A stretch of DNA of 64,000 bases. Source: Rhizobium leguminosarum (GTDB taxonomy: Bacteria > Pseudomonadota > Alphaproteobacteria > Rhizobiales > Rhizobiaceae). A program made the translations under genes and the position numbers. The DNA is taken from contig NZ_LWBS01000326.1 in NCBI RefSeq assembly GCF_001652265.1, positions 1-64,000 of the forward strand. The letters are read 5' to 3'. Position 1 is the first letter of the stretch, and every line of letters begins with the position of its first letter. The notes beneath the pieces are model-generated. The model was not told the DNA's origin. It searched no databases and worked only from the letters and a program-made list of their open reading frames with translations. Shown one piece after another: positions 55,036-64,000 of the stretch.

Positions 55036-55292
55036 TAGAACATGTACCTCGCTGCGGCCCAGCCCCTGAGGCGCCTAGTGCTCTTTTGGGGGCGGCCGAG
55101 CAATGAACCCTGAACGAATGATTTCGATGCGATCACATCCCTGGGTGGCCCCGCTGAAGTTGCAATCTTGTAACTTTAGTTGGACCGACGAGAAATTTTC
55201 AACCTTATAAGCTATTTATCTGTATCTCTAAGTTGTCTCCATTCTGCGGCTCACCTACCGTATTGTTCACTTCATTGATTCCGGGGACGATC
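55036..55292. promoter_or_regulatory. Upstream region of the autotransporter gene
   Basis: About 260 bases. Includes the near-perfect palindrome aagttgcaatcttgtaactt at 55157-55176 (one mismatch between 9-bp arms) in an A/T-rich setting, a candidate operator. The final ggggacgatc provides the ribosome site for ATG 55293. Confidence 0.5.
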
Positions 55293-57908
55293 ATGGGCAA
55301 TGCATTGCGAGCCTGCAGCCAGGTGCGCAGGCTCTCCTTCAATCTGCGCGGGCTGCTCGCGGTGGCCTTAGTGGCAGCGCTGGTGGCGCTCTTTGCTGGA
55401 GCGGCATCGGCCCAAACCGCAGTTTGGACCGGCGCGACAAGCAATGACTGGATGGACGGCAGCAATTGGTCGACGGGAACCGCTCCAGTCGCCGGTCAAA
55501 CCATCAACATTTTTGGGACATCCCCGTCCATTCTGGGCGTTGGTAGCCCTGCGACCGCGTCCACTGGTGCTGCGTCTATTGGCACCACCGTTGGATCAGT
55601 TGGCAATCTGATAATCCAGAACGGCAGCCGTTTGACCAGCACGGGCATCTCCCGGCTTGCGATCGCAGCCGGAAGCACCGGGACCGTCACCGTAACCGGC
55701 TCCGGATCGCAGTGGAACGTACCGCTCTCCACTTTTCAGGTCGGTTTTCAAGGCACTGGCACCCTCAATATTGAGAATGGCGGGCAAGTTACGACGGGTT
55801 CAAATACAGTTCTTGGCGGTGGTATTGCAGCTTCGGGCACCCTCAACATCAGCAGCGGCGGCACGTTGCAAACACTATCACTTCGGGGCGGCAACGGCAC
55901 CAGCCAAGCCAATTTCGACAACGGCATTCTGGGCGCGACGGCAGCTAACGCAGCCTTCGTAAGCCTATTTTCCGGCACTGAACTCAACCTGCTCGCCGGC
56001 GGGCTGACGATCGACACCGCAGGCTTTGCCGTAGGAACCGACGCAACGTCCGCGTTTTCAGGCGTCGGTGGCCTGACCGTCACCGGCGGCGGCGTCTTCA
56101 GCCTTCTGGCAAACAGCATCTATACCGGCGAGACGCAGATCGACTTCGGCAGCAGCCTCGCGCTATCCGGCGCCGGCGCGGTTGCCAATTCCAGCCGGGT
56201 TGTCGCGGATGGTATCTTCAACGTTTCGGCCGCCACGACGCCGACCATCCAGAGCCTGGCCGGCAGCGGCAGCGTCCTACTCGGCGCCCAAACTCTGACC
56301 ATCGCCAATGCCAACGACACCTTCGGCGGCGTCATCGGTGGTACGGGCGGGTTGACCGTCACCGGAGGCAATCAGACGCTGTCGGGCGTCAACACCTATA
56401 CCGGCGCGACGACCGTGACCGGCGGCCGGCTTGCCGTCAACGGTTCGATCACCAGCCCGGTCACGACATCGGGAACCGGCATTCTCGGCGGCACCGGCAC
56501 GATCTTCGGCGATGTGACCAATGCCGGCGTGGTGGCACCCGGCAATTCGATCGGCACGCTGACAATCGCAGGCAACTATACCGGGACTGGCGGCACCCTC
56601 GAGATCGAAACAATCCTCGGCGGCGATGCCTCGCCATCCGACCGTCTCGTGGTGACGGGCAATACGGCAGGCACGACGAACGTCACCGTCATCAATCTCG
56701 GTGGCGGCGGCGCCCAAACGATCGAGGGCATCAAGATCGTCGATGTCGGCGGCATATCCGCCGGCAACTTCTCGCTGCTCGGCGACTATGTCTTCGAAGG
56801 TGATCAGGCCGTGGTCGGCGGGGCGTATGCCTATCGCCTCTACCAGGGCGGCGTCAGCACCCCTGCCGATGGCGACTGGTATCTGCGTTCGACCGAGCTC
56901 GATGCCGCGGGCGCCGTGATCGGGCCGATTTATGCGCCGGGCGTGCCGGTCTACGAGGCCTATGCCGGCGTGCTGCAAAGCCTCAACCAGTTCGGCACGC
57001 TACGCCAGCGCACCGGTGGGTGGATGCTTGACGAAGGTCGATCCGCCGACCAGGACGCCAACACCGCCGCCACCGGGATCTGGACCCGCGTCGACGGCAC
57101 CCATTCGCACTTCGAGCCGGAACGTTCGGCGACCGGCACCGAGTACGAGGTGAATAGCTGGTCGCTGCAGGCGGGTGTCGACGGAATGCTGCGTGAAAGC
57201 GGGGCAGGCGCCCTGATTGGCGGGGTCAGCTTCCGTGTAAACACCGCTTCGGCCGACATCTCCTCGCGTTTCGGCAAGGGCGACATCGACACCACAGCTT
57301 ATGGCATTGACGGCACCTTGACCTGGTACGGCAAGAGCGGCTTCTACGTCGATACGCAGACTGCGGTCACCTGGTATGATAGCGATCTCAAATCCTCGAC
57401 ACTTCAAACTTCGCTTGCGAACGGCAATGACGGCTTTGGTTATGGGCTCAGCGTCGAAGCCGGACAGAAGATTGCTCTGACAAGCCAATGGTCGCTGACG
57501 CCGCAGGCGCAGCTCGCCTATTCCTCGGTGCGCTTCGACAGCTTCACCGATGCCTTTGGAGCCGATGTATCGCTCGATGATGGTGACAGCCTGACCGGCC
57601 GCCTCGGCATTTCGGCCGATTTTGACAGTGAGTGGCAGGATGCCGCCGGAAAGACCAGCCGCTCGAAGCTCTACGGCATCGCCAATCTTTATTACGACTT
57701 CCTCGACGGCTCGAATGCCGACGTCTCAGGGACCAGCGTCGTCAGCGAAAACCAGGCCCTCTGGGGCGGTCTTGGCCTGGGCGGCTCGCTCAGTTGGCTT
57801 GACGACCGTTATGCGGCCCACAGTGAAGCCTTTGCCAGCACCAGCCTCCAGGACTTCGGCGACAGCAACGCTTACGGCGCCAAGATCGGATTCAGCGTAA
57901 AGTGGTAG
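55293..57908 (+). CDS. Autotransporter (type Va) with beta-helix passenger
   Basis: 871-aa outer-membrane protein. The N-terminus has a long signal (VRRLSFNLRGLLAVALVAAL..., cleavage near GAASAQTA). The passenger (about 45-560) has repeats typical of autotransporter-associated beta strands: TGTLNIENGGQVTTGSNTVL, GGLTVTGGGVFSLLANSIYT, LSGVNTYTGATTVTGGRLAV, GTGILGGTGTIFGDVTNAGV. The last 270 residues or so are a beta-barrel translocator, starting near GIWTRVDGTHSHFEPERS and ending FSVKW with the terminal aromatic. It may act in surface adhesion. Start chosen at ATG 55293; an upstream TTG frame has no ribosome site. Confidence 0.92.
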   Translation: MGNALRACSQVRRLSFNLRGLLAVALVAALVALFAGAASAQTAVWTGATSNDWMDGSNWSTGTAPVAGQTINIFGTSPSILGVGSPATASTGAASIGTTVGSVGNLIIQNGSRLTSTGISRLAIAAGSTGTVTVTGSGSQWNVPLSTFQVGFQGTGTLNIENGGQVTTGSNTVLGGGIAASGTLNISSGGTLQTLSLRGGNGTSQANFDNGILGATAANAAFVSLFSGTELNLLAGGLTIDTAGFAVGTDATSAFSGVGGLTVTGGGVFSLLANSIYTGETQIDFGSSLALSGAGAVANSSRVVADGIFNVSAATTPTIQSLAGSGSVLLGAQTLTIANANDTFGGVIGGTGGLTVTGGNQTLSGVNTYTGATTVTGGRLAVNGSITSPVTTSGTGILGGTGTIFGDVTNAGVVAPGNSIGTLTIAGNYTGTGGTLEIETILGGDASPSDRLVVTGNTAGTTNVTVINLGGGGAQTIEGIKIVDVGGISAGNFSLLGDYVFEGDQAVVGGAYAYRLYQGGVSTPADGDWYLRSTELDAAGAVIGPIYAPGVPVYEAYAGVLQSLNQFGTLRQRTGGWMLDEGRSADQDANTAATGIWTRVDGTHSHFEPERSATGTEYEVNSWSLQAGVDGMLRESGAGALIGGVSFRVNTASADISSRFGKGDIDTTAYGIDGTLTWYGKSGFYVDTQTAVTWYDSDLKSSTLQTSLANGNDGFGYGLSVEAGQKIALTSQWSLTPQAQLAYSSVRFDSFTDAFGADVSLDDGDSLTGRLGISADFDSEWQDAAGKTSRSKLYGIANLYYDFLDGSNADVSGTSVVSENQALWGGLGLGGSLSWLDDRYAAHSEAFASTSLQDFGDSNAYGAKIGFSVKW

Positions 57909-57911
57909 TGA

Positions 57912-58598
57912 TCAGCCATCAATCGGAAAAAGCCTCAGAAACTGCCGATCGCCCTCCGGGGAGAACAGGATAGAGCGGCTTTCCGCCGTGCGCCGCGCCC
58001 AGCCCTTGTCGAGGAAGCTTGAGAGCAGGGCCTTGCCGAGACTACCGGCGAGGTGGGCGCGTCTTTCGCTCCAGTCGAGGCAAGAGCGGCAGAGCGGGCG
58101 GCGCGAGGATCTGAGGTCGCTAACATCAATGCCGATACATTTGAGATCGCTTTCGCCCTTTTCCGTCAGCGCCAGGCCGTCTCCGACCGCGTCGATCGAG
58201 CCGGAGGCGATCAGGCTGTCGAGCATGCGCACGCCATAATCGCCGGCAAGATGGTCGTAGCAGATGCGCGCCTTGCGCAGCGCCGGCTCCTTCGGTCCCG
58301 GCTGGTGGCGGAGATGGCCGCGCCCGGCGGCAAAGCCCATCATGCTTTCGATCAACCGGGCGGCGGCTTCGTCGGCCAGCGTGAAATAACGGTGGCGCCC
58401 CTGCTTGCGCTGGGCAAGCAGCCCGCCGGCTTCGAGCTTGGCAAGATGCGTGCTCGCCGTCTGCACGGTGATGCCGCCGACGCCGGCAAGCTCGGTCGCC
58501 GTCAGCGCCCGGCCGCCGGTGAGTGCTGCCAGCATGTTGGCGCGGGCGGGATCGCCGATGAGCGCGCCGATCTGCGCAATGTCAGGACCTTCCTTCAT
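57912..58598 (-). CDS. ArsR/SmtB-type winged-helix regulator with C-terminal extension
   Basis: 228-aa regulator. The N-terminal 90 residues form an ArsR winged helix: IGDPARANMLAALTGGRALT, then ATELAGVGGITVQTASTHLAKLEAGGLLAQRKQGRHRYFTL. No metal-binding Cys motif of the classic alpha-3 type is seen. The C-terminal half has three cysteines (IGIDVSDLRSSRRPLCRSCL, and ICYDHLAGDY earlier) and may sense a ligand. It diverges from the NIPSNAP-ABM pair with only 70 bases between starts, so it most likely controls them. Confidence 0.87.
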   Translation of the reverse strand: MKEGPDIAQIGALIGDPARANMLAALTGGRALTATELAGVGGITVQTASTHLAKLEAGGLLAQRKQGRHRYFTLADEAAARLIESMMGFAAGRGHLRHQPGPKEPALRKARICYDHLAGDYGVRMLDSLIASGSIDAVGDGLALTEKGESDLKCIGIDVSDLRSSRRPLCRSCLDWSERRAHLAGSLGKALLSSFLDKGWARRTAESRSILFSPEGDRQFLRLFPIDG

Positions 58599-58668
58599 AG
58601 TTCGATCGTAACCGAAGCATCGCCGTCAGGCAATGTGCGAAAAAGGGGAAGAGCCAAAGGAGAAAACC

Positions 58669-58998
58669 ATGATCACGTGCTTCATCCGTTATGAGATCGA
58701 CCCCTTCAAGAAGGACGCGTTTGCCGACTATGCCCGCAACTGGGGCCAGGCAATTCCGCGAAACGGCGCCGACCTGATCGGCTATTACGGCCCGCACGAG
58801 GGATCGGCAACGACGGCCTATGGCGTCTACAATATCGAGAGCCTCGCCGCTTACGAAGCCTATCGCACTCGGTTGGCGTCCGACCCGCTCGGCCGTGAGA
58901 ATTATGAATTTGCCAGACGCGAAGGCTTCATCCTGAAGGAAGATCGCATCTTTCTCAAAAATGTCTCCGCCCCTCACGCAAAGCTGGTGCTGCCATGA
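58669..58998 (+). CDS. NIPSNAP family protein
   Basis: 109-aa ferredoxin-like dimeric barrel protein: ITCFIRYEIDPFKKDAFADY, NWGQAIPRNGADLIGYYGPH, then YGVYNIESLAAYEAYRTRLA and FILKEDRIFLKNV. The pattern matches NIPSNAP. ATG 58669 has aaaggag 8 bases upstream. It overlaps the ABM gene by ATGA, so the two are coupled. Function is unknown. Confidence 0.88.
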   Translation: MITCFIRYEIDPFKKDAFADYARNWGQAIPRNGADLIGYYGPHEGSATTAYGVYNIESLAAYEAYRTRLASDPLGRENYEFARREGFILKEDRIFLKNVSAPHAKLVLP

Positions 58999-59345
58999 TC
59001 GCCGTCATCTTCGAAGTCGTGCCCTATATGGGCGAACGCCACAAATATCTGGATCTCGCCGGCGAACTGCGCAGCGAGCTCGAAAAGATCGACGGCTTCA
59101 TTTCGATCGAGCGTTTCGAGAGCCTGACGACCCGCGGCAAGCTGCTGTCGCTCTCGTTTTTCCGCGACGAGGCGGCGGTCAAGGAATGGCGTAATCTCGA
59201 GGCTCACCGGGCAGCCCAGCAGGCCGGACGCGGCGGCATCTTCGCCGATTATCGCCTGCGGATTGCCAGTGTCGTTCGCGATTACGGCATGTTCGAACGC
59301 GACGAGGCGCCGGCCGACAGCCGCAGCGTCCACGATGCGGCGTGA
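58995..59345 (+). CDS. Antibiotic biosynthesis monooxygenase (ABM) family protein
   Basis: 116-aa cofactor-independent monooxygenase-like protein: VIFEVVPYMGERHKYLDLAG, GFISIERFESLTTRGKLLSL, FFRDEAAVKEWRNLEAHRAAQQ, DYRLRIASVVRDYGMF. This fits the ABM fold, which also includes heme-degrading and quinone-forming enzymes. No heme-ligand pattern stands out. Coupled to the NIPSNAP gene and likely ArsR-controlled. Confidence 0.88.
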   Translation: MIAVIFEVVPYMGERHKYLDLAGELRSELEKIDGFISIERFESLTTRGKLLSLSFFRDEAAVKEWRNLEAHRAAQQAGRGGIFADYRLRIASVVRDYGMFERDEAPADSRSVHDAA

Positions 59346-59567
59346 CGCATGGCGTCCAATCCACGCTGTCCACGGGCGCCCTGAAAGCTGCTTGTTGATC
59401 TTGAAAATATGGAGAAGAACCTAACACCCTTCGTTGGCATTCTCGCGGTCACGCAACTGGCGCAACCGGTTTGAACTATGGGCGTGACAACGAATTTATT
59501 TCATCTATCAAATTGAAGGAAATGCTATCTACGGTCTAAATCTCAAACTGGACGGGAAATTCAAATC

Positions 59568-59918
59568 GTGTGGGCTTCAAGGATGATCAAATTTACTTGG
59601 GCCGCCATATTTTCTTTTATTTTCATTGTCTTAGCGCTCCTGATAATTTCGACGATTATCATGTTCATCCAGAATCCTGATCGCATTGGAGTTACATTCC
59701 CAGAACGGGCAATCTCGGATGCTGCGCGCTTGACCCACCGCAGTCAAAACGAAATCGATGGAGAATGCAGCATAAAGGGCAGCTATTTTGAGAAGAGCGT
59801 TAGCTGCGAGATGACAAGAACTCAGGATGGTAAAATAACAGACACTATATTGTTGGAATATACGCTGATGTTTGACTCGATAACGAGTATTGCCGATACC
59901 CGGGAAAATCTTGAATAG
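59568..59918 (+). CDS. AT-rich orphan membrane-anchored protein
   Basis: 116-aa protein not recognised. It has one N-terminal membrane helix (FTWAAIFSFIFIVLALLIIS, then TIIMFIQ) and a short extracytoplasmic part with two cysteines (GECSIKG, VSCEMT). The G+C content is clearly lower than its neighbours and its codons favour A/T (ata, aaa, tta), suggesting recent acquisition. Start GTG 59568 (gggaa upstream) or ATG 59583. It stands alone between the ABM gene and ccrM. Confidence 0.6.
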   Translation: MWASRMIKFTWAAIFSFIFIVLALLIISTIIMFIQNPDRIGVTFPERAISDAARLTHRSQNEIDGECSIKGSYFEKSVSCEMTRTQDGKITDTILLEYTLMFDSITSIADTRENLE

Positions 59919-60085
59919 AAAGATGGCTGACGCCGTCGAACCTCAATTCAGCCGCGACGGGCTCAGGCCATTTCAGCCCGGTTGCCCGACTGCCAGCCGA
60001 ATAAATTCCCGAAATCGGCCACCGCTTCAGGCTTTGGTAACTAAGTTGCGTAACCATAACGGACAGTTAAGCGTAGAGCGTATGA

Positions 60086-61240
<1,155 letters not shown>

Positions 61241-61302
61241 GCAGCGCCTCTACGGATCGAGATACCTTCTTCCGATTTCCCTCCAGTTGCGGAAGAAGAC
61301 CA

Positions 61303-61345
61303 AGGCGCCCGGGGTCAAACCCGGGCGTCCTCTTTTTGTTTTTGC
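61303..61345 (+). terminator. Rho-independent terminator of ccrM
   Basis: cgcccggg-gtcaaa-cccgggcg stem followed by tcctctttttgttttt, about 65 bases after the ccrM stop. Confidence 0.9.
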
Positions 61346-61394
61346 GCAATTCCGGACGCAAAACCGCTCTACACTTTTGCTGGAATTGCTCCAG

Positions 61395-61760
61395 TCAGAA
61401 CTCCTGGTAATCGGTGACGTCGACCCGTGTGACGCGCCCTTCCGCATTGAAGGTGATCGTCTCCTCACCCTCGCGGATCAGCGGCTTGCCCGTCTTGCTG
61501 TGGGTGGCGCGCACCGACCAGACCGATCGGCCGGAGAGCGGCGTCAACGTTTCCACCAGCGAATTTTCCGCCGTCTGATCGGGATAGTCGTCGAAATATT
61601 TTCGGAAGGCGGCCATGATCTCGGCGCGTCCGGCAAGGCTGCCGACGCCGTTCGAGACATAGGTCGCGTCCTCGGCGAAATAGGCCTCGATTGCGGGAAA
61701 ATCGAGGGCGTTGATGGCGGCGTGAAAACGTTCGATTTCTTCTGCGGGGTCGAATGCCAT
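61395..61760 (-). CDS. SnoaL/NTF2-like fold protein
   Basis: 121-aa small cone-fold protein: AEEIERFHAAINALDFPAIE, YFAEDATYVSNGVGSLAGRA, EIMAAFRKYFDDYPDQTAEN, and EETITFNAEGRVTRVDVTDY, the usual ketosteroid-isomerase-like pattern. Such proteins bind or isomerise small hydrophobic compounds; the role is unknown. Last gene of the mutY-HAD-SnoaL cluster (4 bases after the HAD stop), convergent with ccrM. Confidence 0.85.
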   Translation of the reverse strand: MAFDPAEEIERFHAAINALDFPAIEAYFAEDATYVSNGVGSLAGRAEIMAAFRKYFDDYPDQTAENSLVETLTPLSGRSVWSVRATHSKTGKPLIREGEETITFNAEGRVTRVDVTDYQEF

Positions 61761-61764
61761 GGGT

Positions 61765-62385
61765 TCAGACCTTCACTCCGTAAGCCGTGAGATCGCTGCC
61801 CAGCTTCTCGGGTCCCGAAAACAGCAGTGCATTCCAGCCATAGGCCTTGGCCCCTTCGACATTGACCGGTGCGTCGTCGATGAAGATCGTGGCAGCGGGA
61901 TCGAGGCCGAAACTTTTCGTATGCGTCTCGTAGATGGCGATATCCGGCTTGATCAGGCCGACATCGCCGGAAACGGTAACGCCGCGCGGTAGGTTGAGGA
62001 AGGGGAAGCGCGCCTGCGCTTCGCGGAAGGTGTCGGAGGCGAAGTTGGTGAGCATCGTCACGTCACGCCCCTCGGCAATCAGCCCTTCCATGATCGCGAC
62101 GCTGTCGTCATAGGCGTGCGGCACCATCTCGTGCCAATATTTGCGGAAGGCGCGGATATGCTCTTCCCGGGCAGGGTGCTGTTCGATCAGCAGCGCTTCG
62201 GCCTCCGCCCAGGTGCGGCCGCGGTCCTGCTCGATGTTCCAGTCATGGGTGCAGACATTGGCGAAGAACCAGTTGCGCTCCGTTTCATCAGGGATGAGGC
62301 GGCTGAAGGGAAGATGCGGATCGTAATGAATAAGGACTTTGCCGATATCGAAAACGATATGTCTTATGTCGGTGGTCATGGTCAT
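61765..62385 (-). CDS. HAD-IA family hydrolase
   Basis: 206-aa phosphatase-type HAD protein. Motif I is HIVFDIGKVLIHYDPHLPFS, where the usual second Asp is replaced (FDIGKVL), similar to the YihX-like and haloacid-like subgroup. Motif II is VTMLTNFASDTFREA, with the motif III Lys and motif IV in VGLIKPDIAIYETHTKSFGL followed by ATIFIDDAPVNVEGAKAYGW. The motif I change at the acid/base position suggests reduced phosphatase or another activity. Overlaps mutY by four bases. Confidence 0.88.
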   Translation of the reverse strand: MTMTTDIRHIVFDIGKVLIHYDPHLPFSRLIPDETERNWFFANVCTHDWNIEQDRGRTWAEAEALLIEQHPAREEHIRAFRKYWHEMVPHAYDDSVAIMEGLIAEGRDVTMLTNFASDTFREAQARFPFLNLPRGVTVSGDVGLIKPDIAIYETHTKSFGLDPAATIFIDDAPVNVEGAKAYGWNALLFSGPEKLGSDLTAYGVKV

Positions 62386-63485
62386 CCCTTGGATGTTTTA
62401 AACGCGAGAGGAATAGCCACTGCGATCGCTTTTTTCATGATGGTCGGCAAGGCCTGGGCTTCAAGATTTGTAACCGGCTCCCACCATCCGTCATTCCGGC
62501 CGTCATCCATGCCGACCTTGGCAGCGATTGCCGCACGCCAGATCGAAAGCCTGAGCTCGAAATGGGTGAAGACATGGATGACGGTGCCAGAGGATTGCCA
62601 TGCCGCATCGAAGGGCGCGGCGGCAGCCGAGGTCTCGCCGTCGATGCGCGCCGTCCAGGCGGTCGTCGGCACCTCGGTCATGCCGCCGAGCAGGCCACTG
62701 TCGATGCGCCGCCGCAACAGGATCTTGCCATCACCGGTCACCGCGATGAAGGCCGCGCCATATCTGACCGGCTTCTCCTTCTTCGCCGCCTTGACCGGAA
62801 AGAGCTCGGGATCGGAAAGTTTGAGCGCCGCGCAGGCACCCCGGAACGGACAGAGCGAACAGGCCGGCCGCTTCGGCGTGCAGATCGTGGCACCCAGATC
62901 CATCATCGCCTGGGCAAAATCGCCGGGCCGTGTCTCAGGCGTCAGCTGCGCCACCTTCTCCTTCATCGCCGGCTTTGCGGCTGGCAGCGGCGTGGCGATC
63001 GCATAGAGCCTGGAGATCACCCGCTCGACATTGCCGTCCATGACGGCCGCCTGCCGGTTGAAGGCGATGGCCGCGACGGCGGCTGCCGTATAGTCGCCGA
63101 TGCCGGGCAAGGACTTCAGCCCCTCTTCGGTATCGGGAAAGATACCGCCATGCGCTGTCGCCACCGCTTCGGCGCATTTCTTCAGGTTGCGAGCGCGCGC
63201 ATAATAGCCAAGCCCTGCCCAGGCGGCCATGACAGCATCGTTTTCGGCTGCGGCAAGATCGGTCACATCAGGCCAGCGCTGCAGAAACCGCTCGAAATAG
63301 GGTTTGACCGCCTGCACCGTCGTCTGCTGCAGCATCACCTCGGACAGCCAGACGCGATAGGGATCGGCCTTGACGCCGCGGGCCGCCATGCCGGGCGAAA
63401 CGCGCCAGGGCAGGTCGCGGTGGTGGCGATCGTACCAGTCGAGCAGGGGCTTTGCTAAGGGCGTGTCGAGTGTGGTGATCGTCAT
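62382..63485 (-). CDS. mutY: A/G-specific adenine glycosylase
   Basis: 367-aa base-excision repair enzyme that removes adenine mispaired with 8-oxoguanine. The start MTITTLDTPLAKPLLDWYDR leads to HHRDLPWRVSPG. The catalytic Glu region is VWLSEVMLQQTTVQAVKPYF, the helix-hairpin-helix is LKSLPGIGDYTAAAVAAIAF with the Asp in AVMDGNVERVISRL, and the Fe-S cluster is CTPKRPACSLCPFRGAC (C-x6-C-x2-C-x5-C). The C-terminal NUDIX-like domain recognises 8-oxoG. Start at 63485 by family N-terminus. Diverges from the DUF721 gene across 108 bases. Confidence 0.95.
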   Translation of the reverse strand: MTITTLDTPLAKPLLDWYDRHHRDLPWRVSPGMAARGVKADPYRVWLSEVMLQQTTVQAVKPYFERFLQRWPDVTDLAAAENDAVMAAWAGLGYYARARNLKKCAEAVATAHGGIFPDTEEGLKSLPGIGDYTAAAVAAIAFNRQAAVMDGNVERVISRLYAIATPLPAAKPAMKEKVAQLTPETRPGDFAQAMMDLGATICTPKRPACSLCPFRGACAALKLSDPELFPVKAAKKEKPVRYGAAFIAVTGDGKILLRRRIDSGLLGGMTEVPTTAWTARIDGETSAAAAPFDAAWQSSGTVIHVFTHFELRLSIWRAAIAAKVGMDDGRNDGWWEPVTNLEAQALPTIMKKAIAVAIPLAFKTSKG

Positions 63486-63593
63486 GATTTGCCGCGATGG
63501 GGGGAAGTGCCTATACTTGGCGAAGCAATGCCGCGCGATCAAGTCGCCTGTGCGAATTGGCATGCGAATTGGCGGCGTCGCTGAAGGGTTTCG

Positions 63594-64000
63594 ATGAGTT
63601 ATCCACGCAAAGGTGCAAAGCAGATCTCCGAGCTGGCGAACGGGCTGATCGATCCCGTGCTCGCCCGGCGCGCCGGCATCAACACGGCTCTGCTCGGCTC
63701 GTGGAGCGAAATCGCCGGCGAGGATTTCGCCGATTGCACCCGGCCGGAAAAGATCGCCTGGGCGCGCGGTGGCAATGAGACCGGCGGCTTCCGCCCGGGC
63801 GTGCTGACGATTGCCTGCGAGGGCGCACGCGCGCTCTTCCTCACCCATGCCCAGGGCGAACTCATCCAGCGCATCAACAGCTTCTTCGGTTTCGCCGCCG
63901 TCCACCAGATCCGCATCGTCCAGAAGCCGGTCTCACAAGCCATCCGCCGCTCCCGCACCCCGCCGCCGCTGAAGGGCGAAGCCGCCCGCAAGCTCGAAGG
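63594..64000 (+). CDS. DUF721 / DciA-like protein, cut by window end
   Basis: Open frame from ATG 63594 (agggtttcg upstream) to the window edge without stop, at least 135 residues: MSYPRKGAKQISELANGLID, then PVLARRAGINTALLGSWSEI, VLTIACEGARALFLTHAQGE, LIQRINSFFGFAAVHQIRIV. This is the DUF721 domain, found in DciA helicase-loading proteins; rhizobial members carry a longer C-terminal tail. It sits beside mutY, a conserved alphaproteobacterial neighbourhood (mutY-DUF721-thioredoxin-smc). Confidence 0.88.
   Translation, partial: MSYPRKGAKQISELANGLIDPVLARRAGINTALLGSWSEIAGEDFADCTRPEKIAWARGGNETGGFRPGVLTIACEGARALFLTHAQGELIQRINSFFGFAAVHQIRIVQKPVSQAIRRSRTPPPLKGEAARKLE

Noticed and set aside
59448..59488. 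Inverted repeat gtcacgc / gcgtgac considered as operator
   Set aside because: Only 7 bases per arm with a 27-base spacer and no relation to a start codon, so chance is likely.

Overview
The window looks like chromosomal DNA of a fast-growing Rhizobium (R. etli / R. leguminosarum group). It is GC-rich with typical rhizobial codon use. The neighbourhoods are alphaproteobacterial: tldD-ialB-ctaCDBGE, ispH-thrB-rnhA, ccrM...mutY-DUF721. It carries intergenic RIME-type palindromic elements and a second common rhizobial palindromic repeat. I see no tRNA, rRNA, CRISPR array or intact insertion sequence.

Layout. 0-6.3 kb: surface lipoprotein, pdxH, polysaccharide deacetylase, a D,D-carboxypeptidase with a SPOR domain, a MazG-like pyrophosphohydrolase, a GNAT acetyltransferase and tldD. 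6.7-13 kb: ialB-like gene diverging from the aa3 cytochrome c oxidase operon ctaC-ctaD-ctaB-(46-aa membrane protein)-ctaG-ctaE, closed by a terminator. 13.3-21.9 kb: a CPT-like kinase, DUF983 and SURF1, then ispH, thrB, rnhA, a zinc metallopeptidase, CsbD, YqgE, a DsbD-domain protein and a peroxiredoxin.

22-29 kb: a self-contained module of two carboxymuconolactone-decarboxylase-fold genes diverging from LysR-flavin monooxygenase-polar amino acid ABC transporter. It is bracketed by two copies of a terminator-like sequence, which suggests acquisition as a block. 29.1-31.8 kb: a Zur-like operator, a 42-aa membrane ORF and a zinc ABC transporter of the AztABC type.

32.8-42.7 kb is accessory DNA. 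Coding density is low and there are gene remnants (RidA, a DMT-like transporter tail), small methyltransferases, a sulfite-oxidase-like molybdoenzyme, a nucleoside-kinase-like P-loop protein, a ThDP enzyme, a cupin and two regulators. 42.7-49 kb returns to core genes: a GGDEF/EAL receptor, a GNAT enzyme, an M16 protease and thrC, closely packed on the minus strand. 49.2-54 kb: a lipoprotein, a VapBC45-like toxin-antitoxin pair, a HAD phosphatase and a chemoreceptor.

54.2-58 kb encodes secreted products, including a Gly/Ser-rich protein gene with an in-frame TAA exactly at the predicted signal-peptidase site, and an autotransporter. 57.9-64 kb: ArsR-type regulator diverging from NIPSNAP and ABM genes, an AT-richer orphan, ccrM with a terminator, SnoaL-like, HAD and mutY in one operon, and a DUF721 (DciA-like) gene running off the window end.

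The most interesting observations are the interrupted Gly/Ser-rich secreted gene, the Zur-box/42-aa ORF/aztABC arrangement, the repeat-flanked CMD-LysR-FMO-ABC module, and the toxin-antitoxin operator candidate that overlaps its own ribosome binding site.
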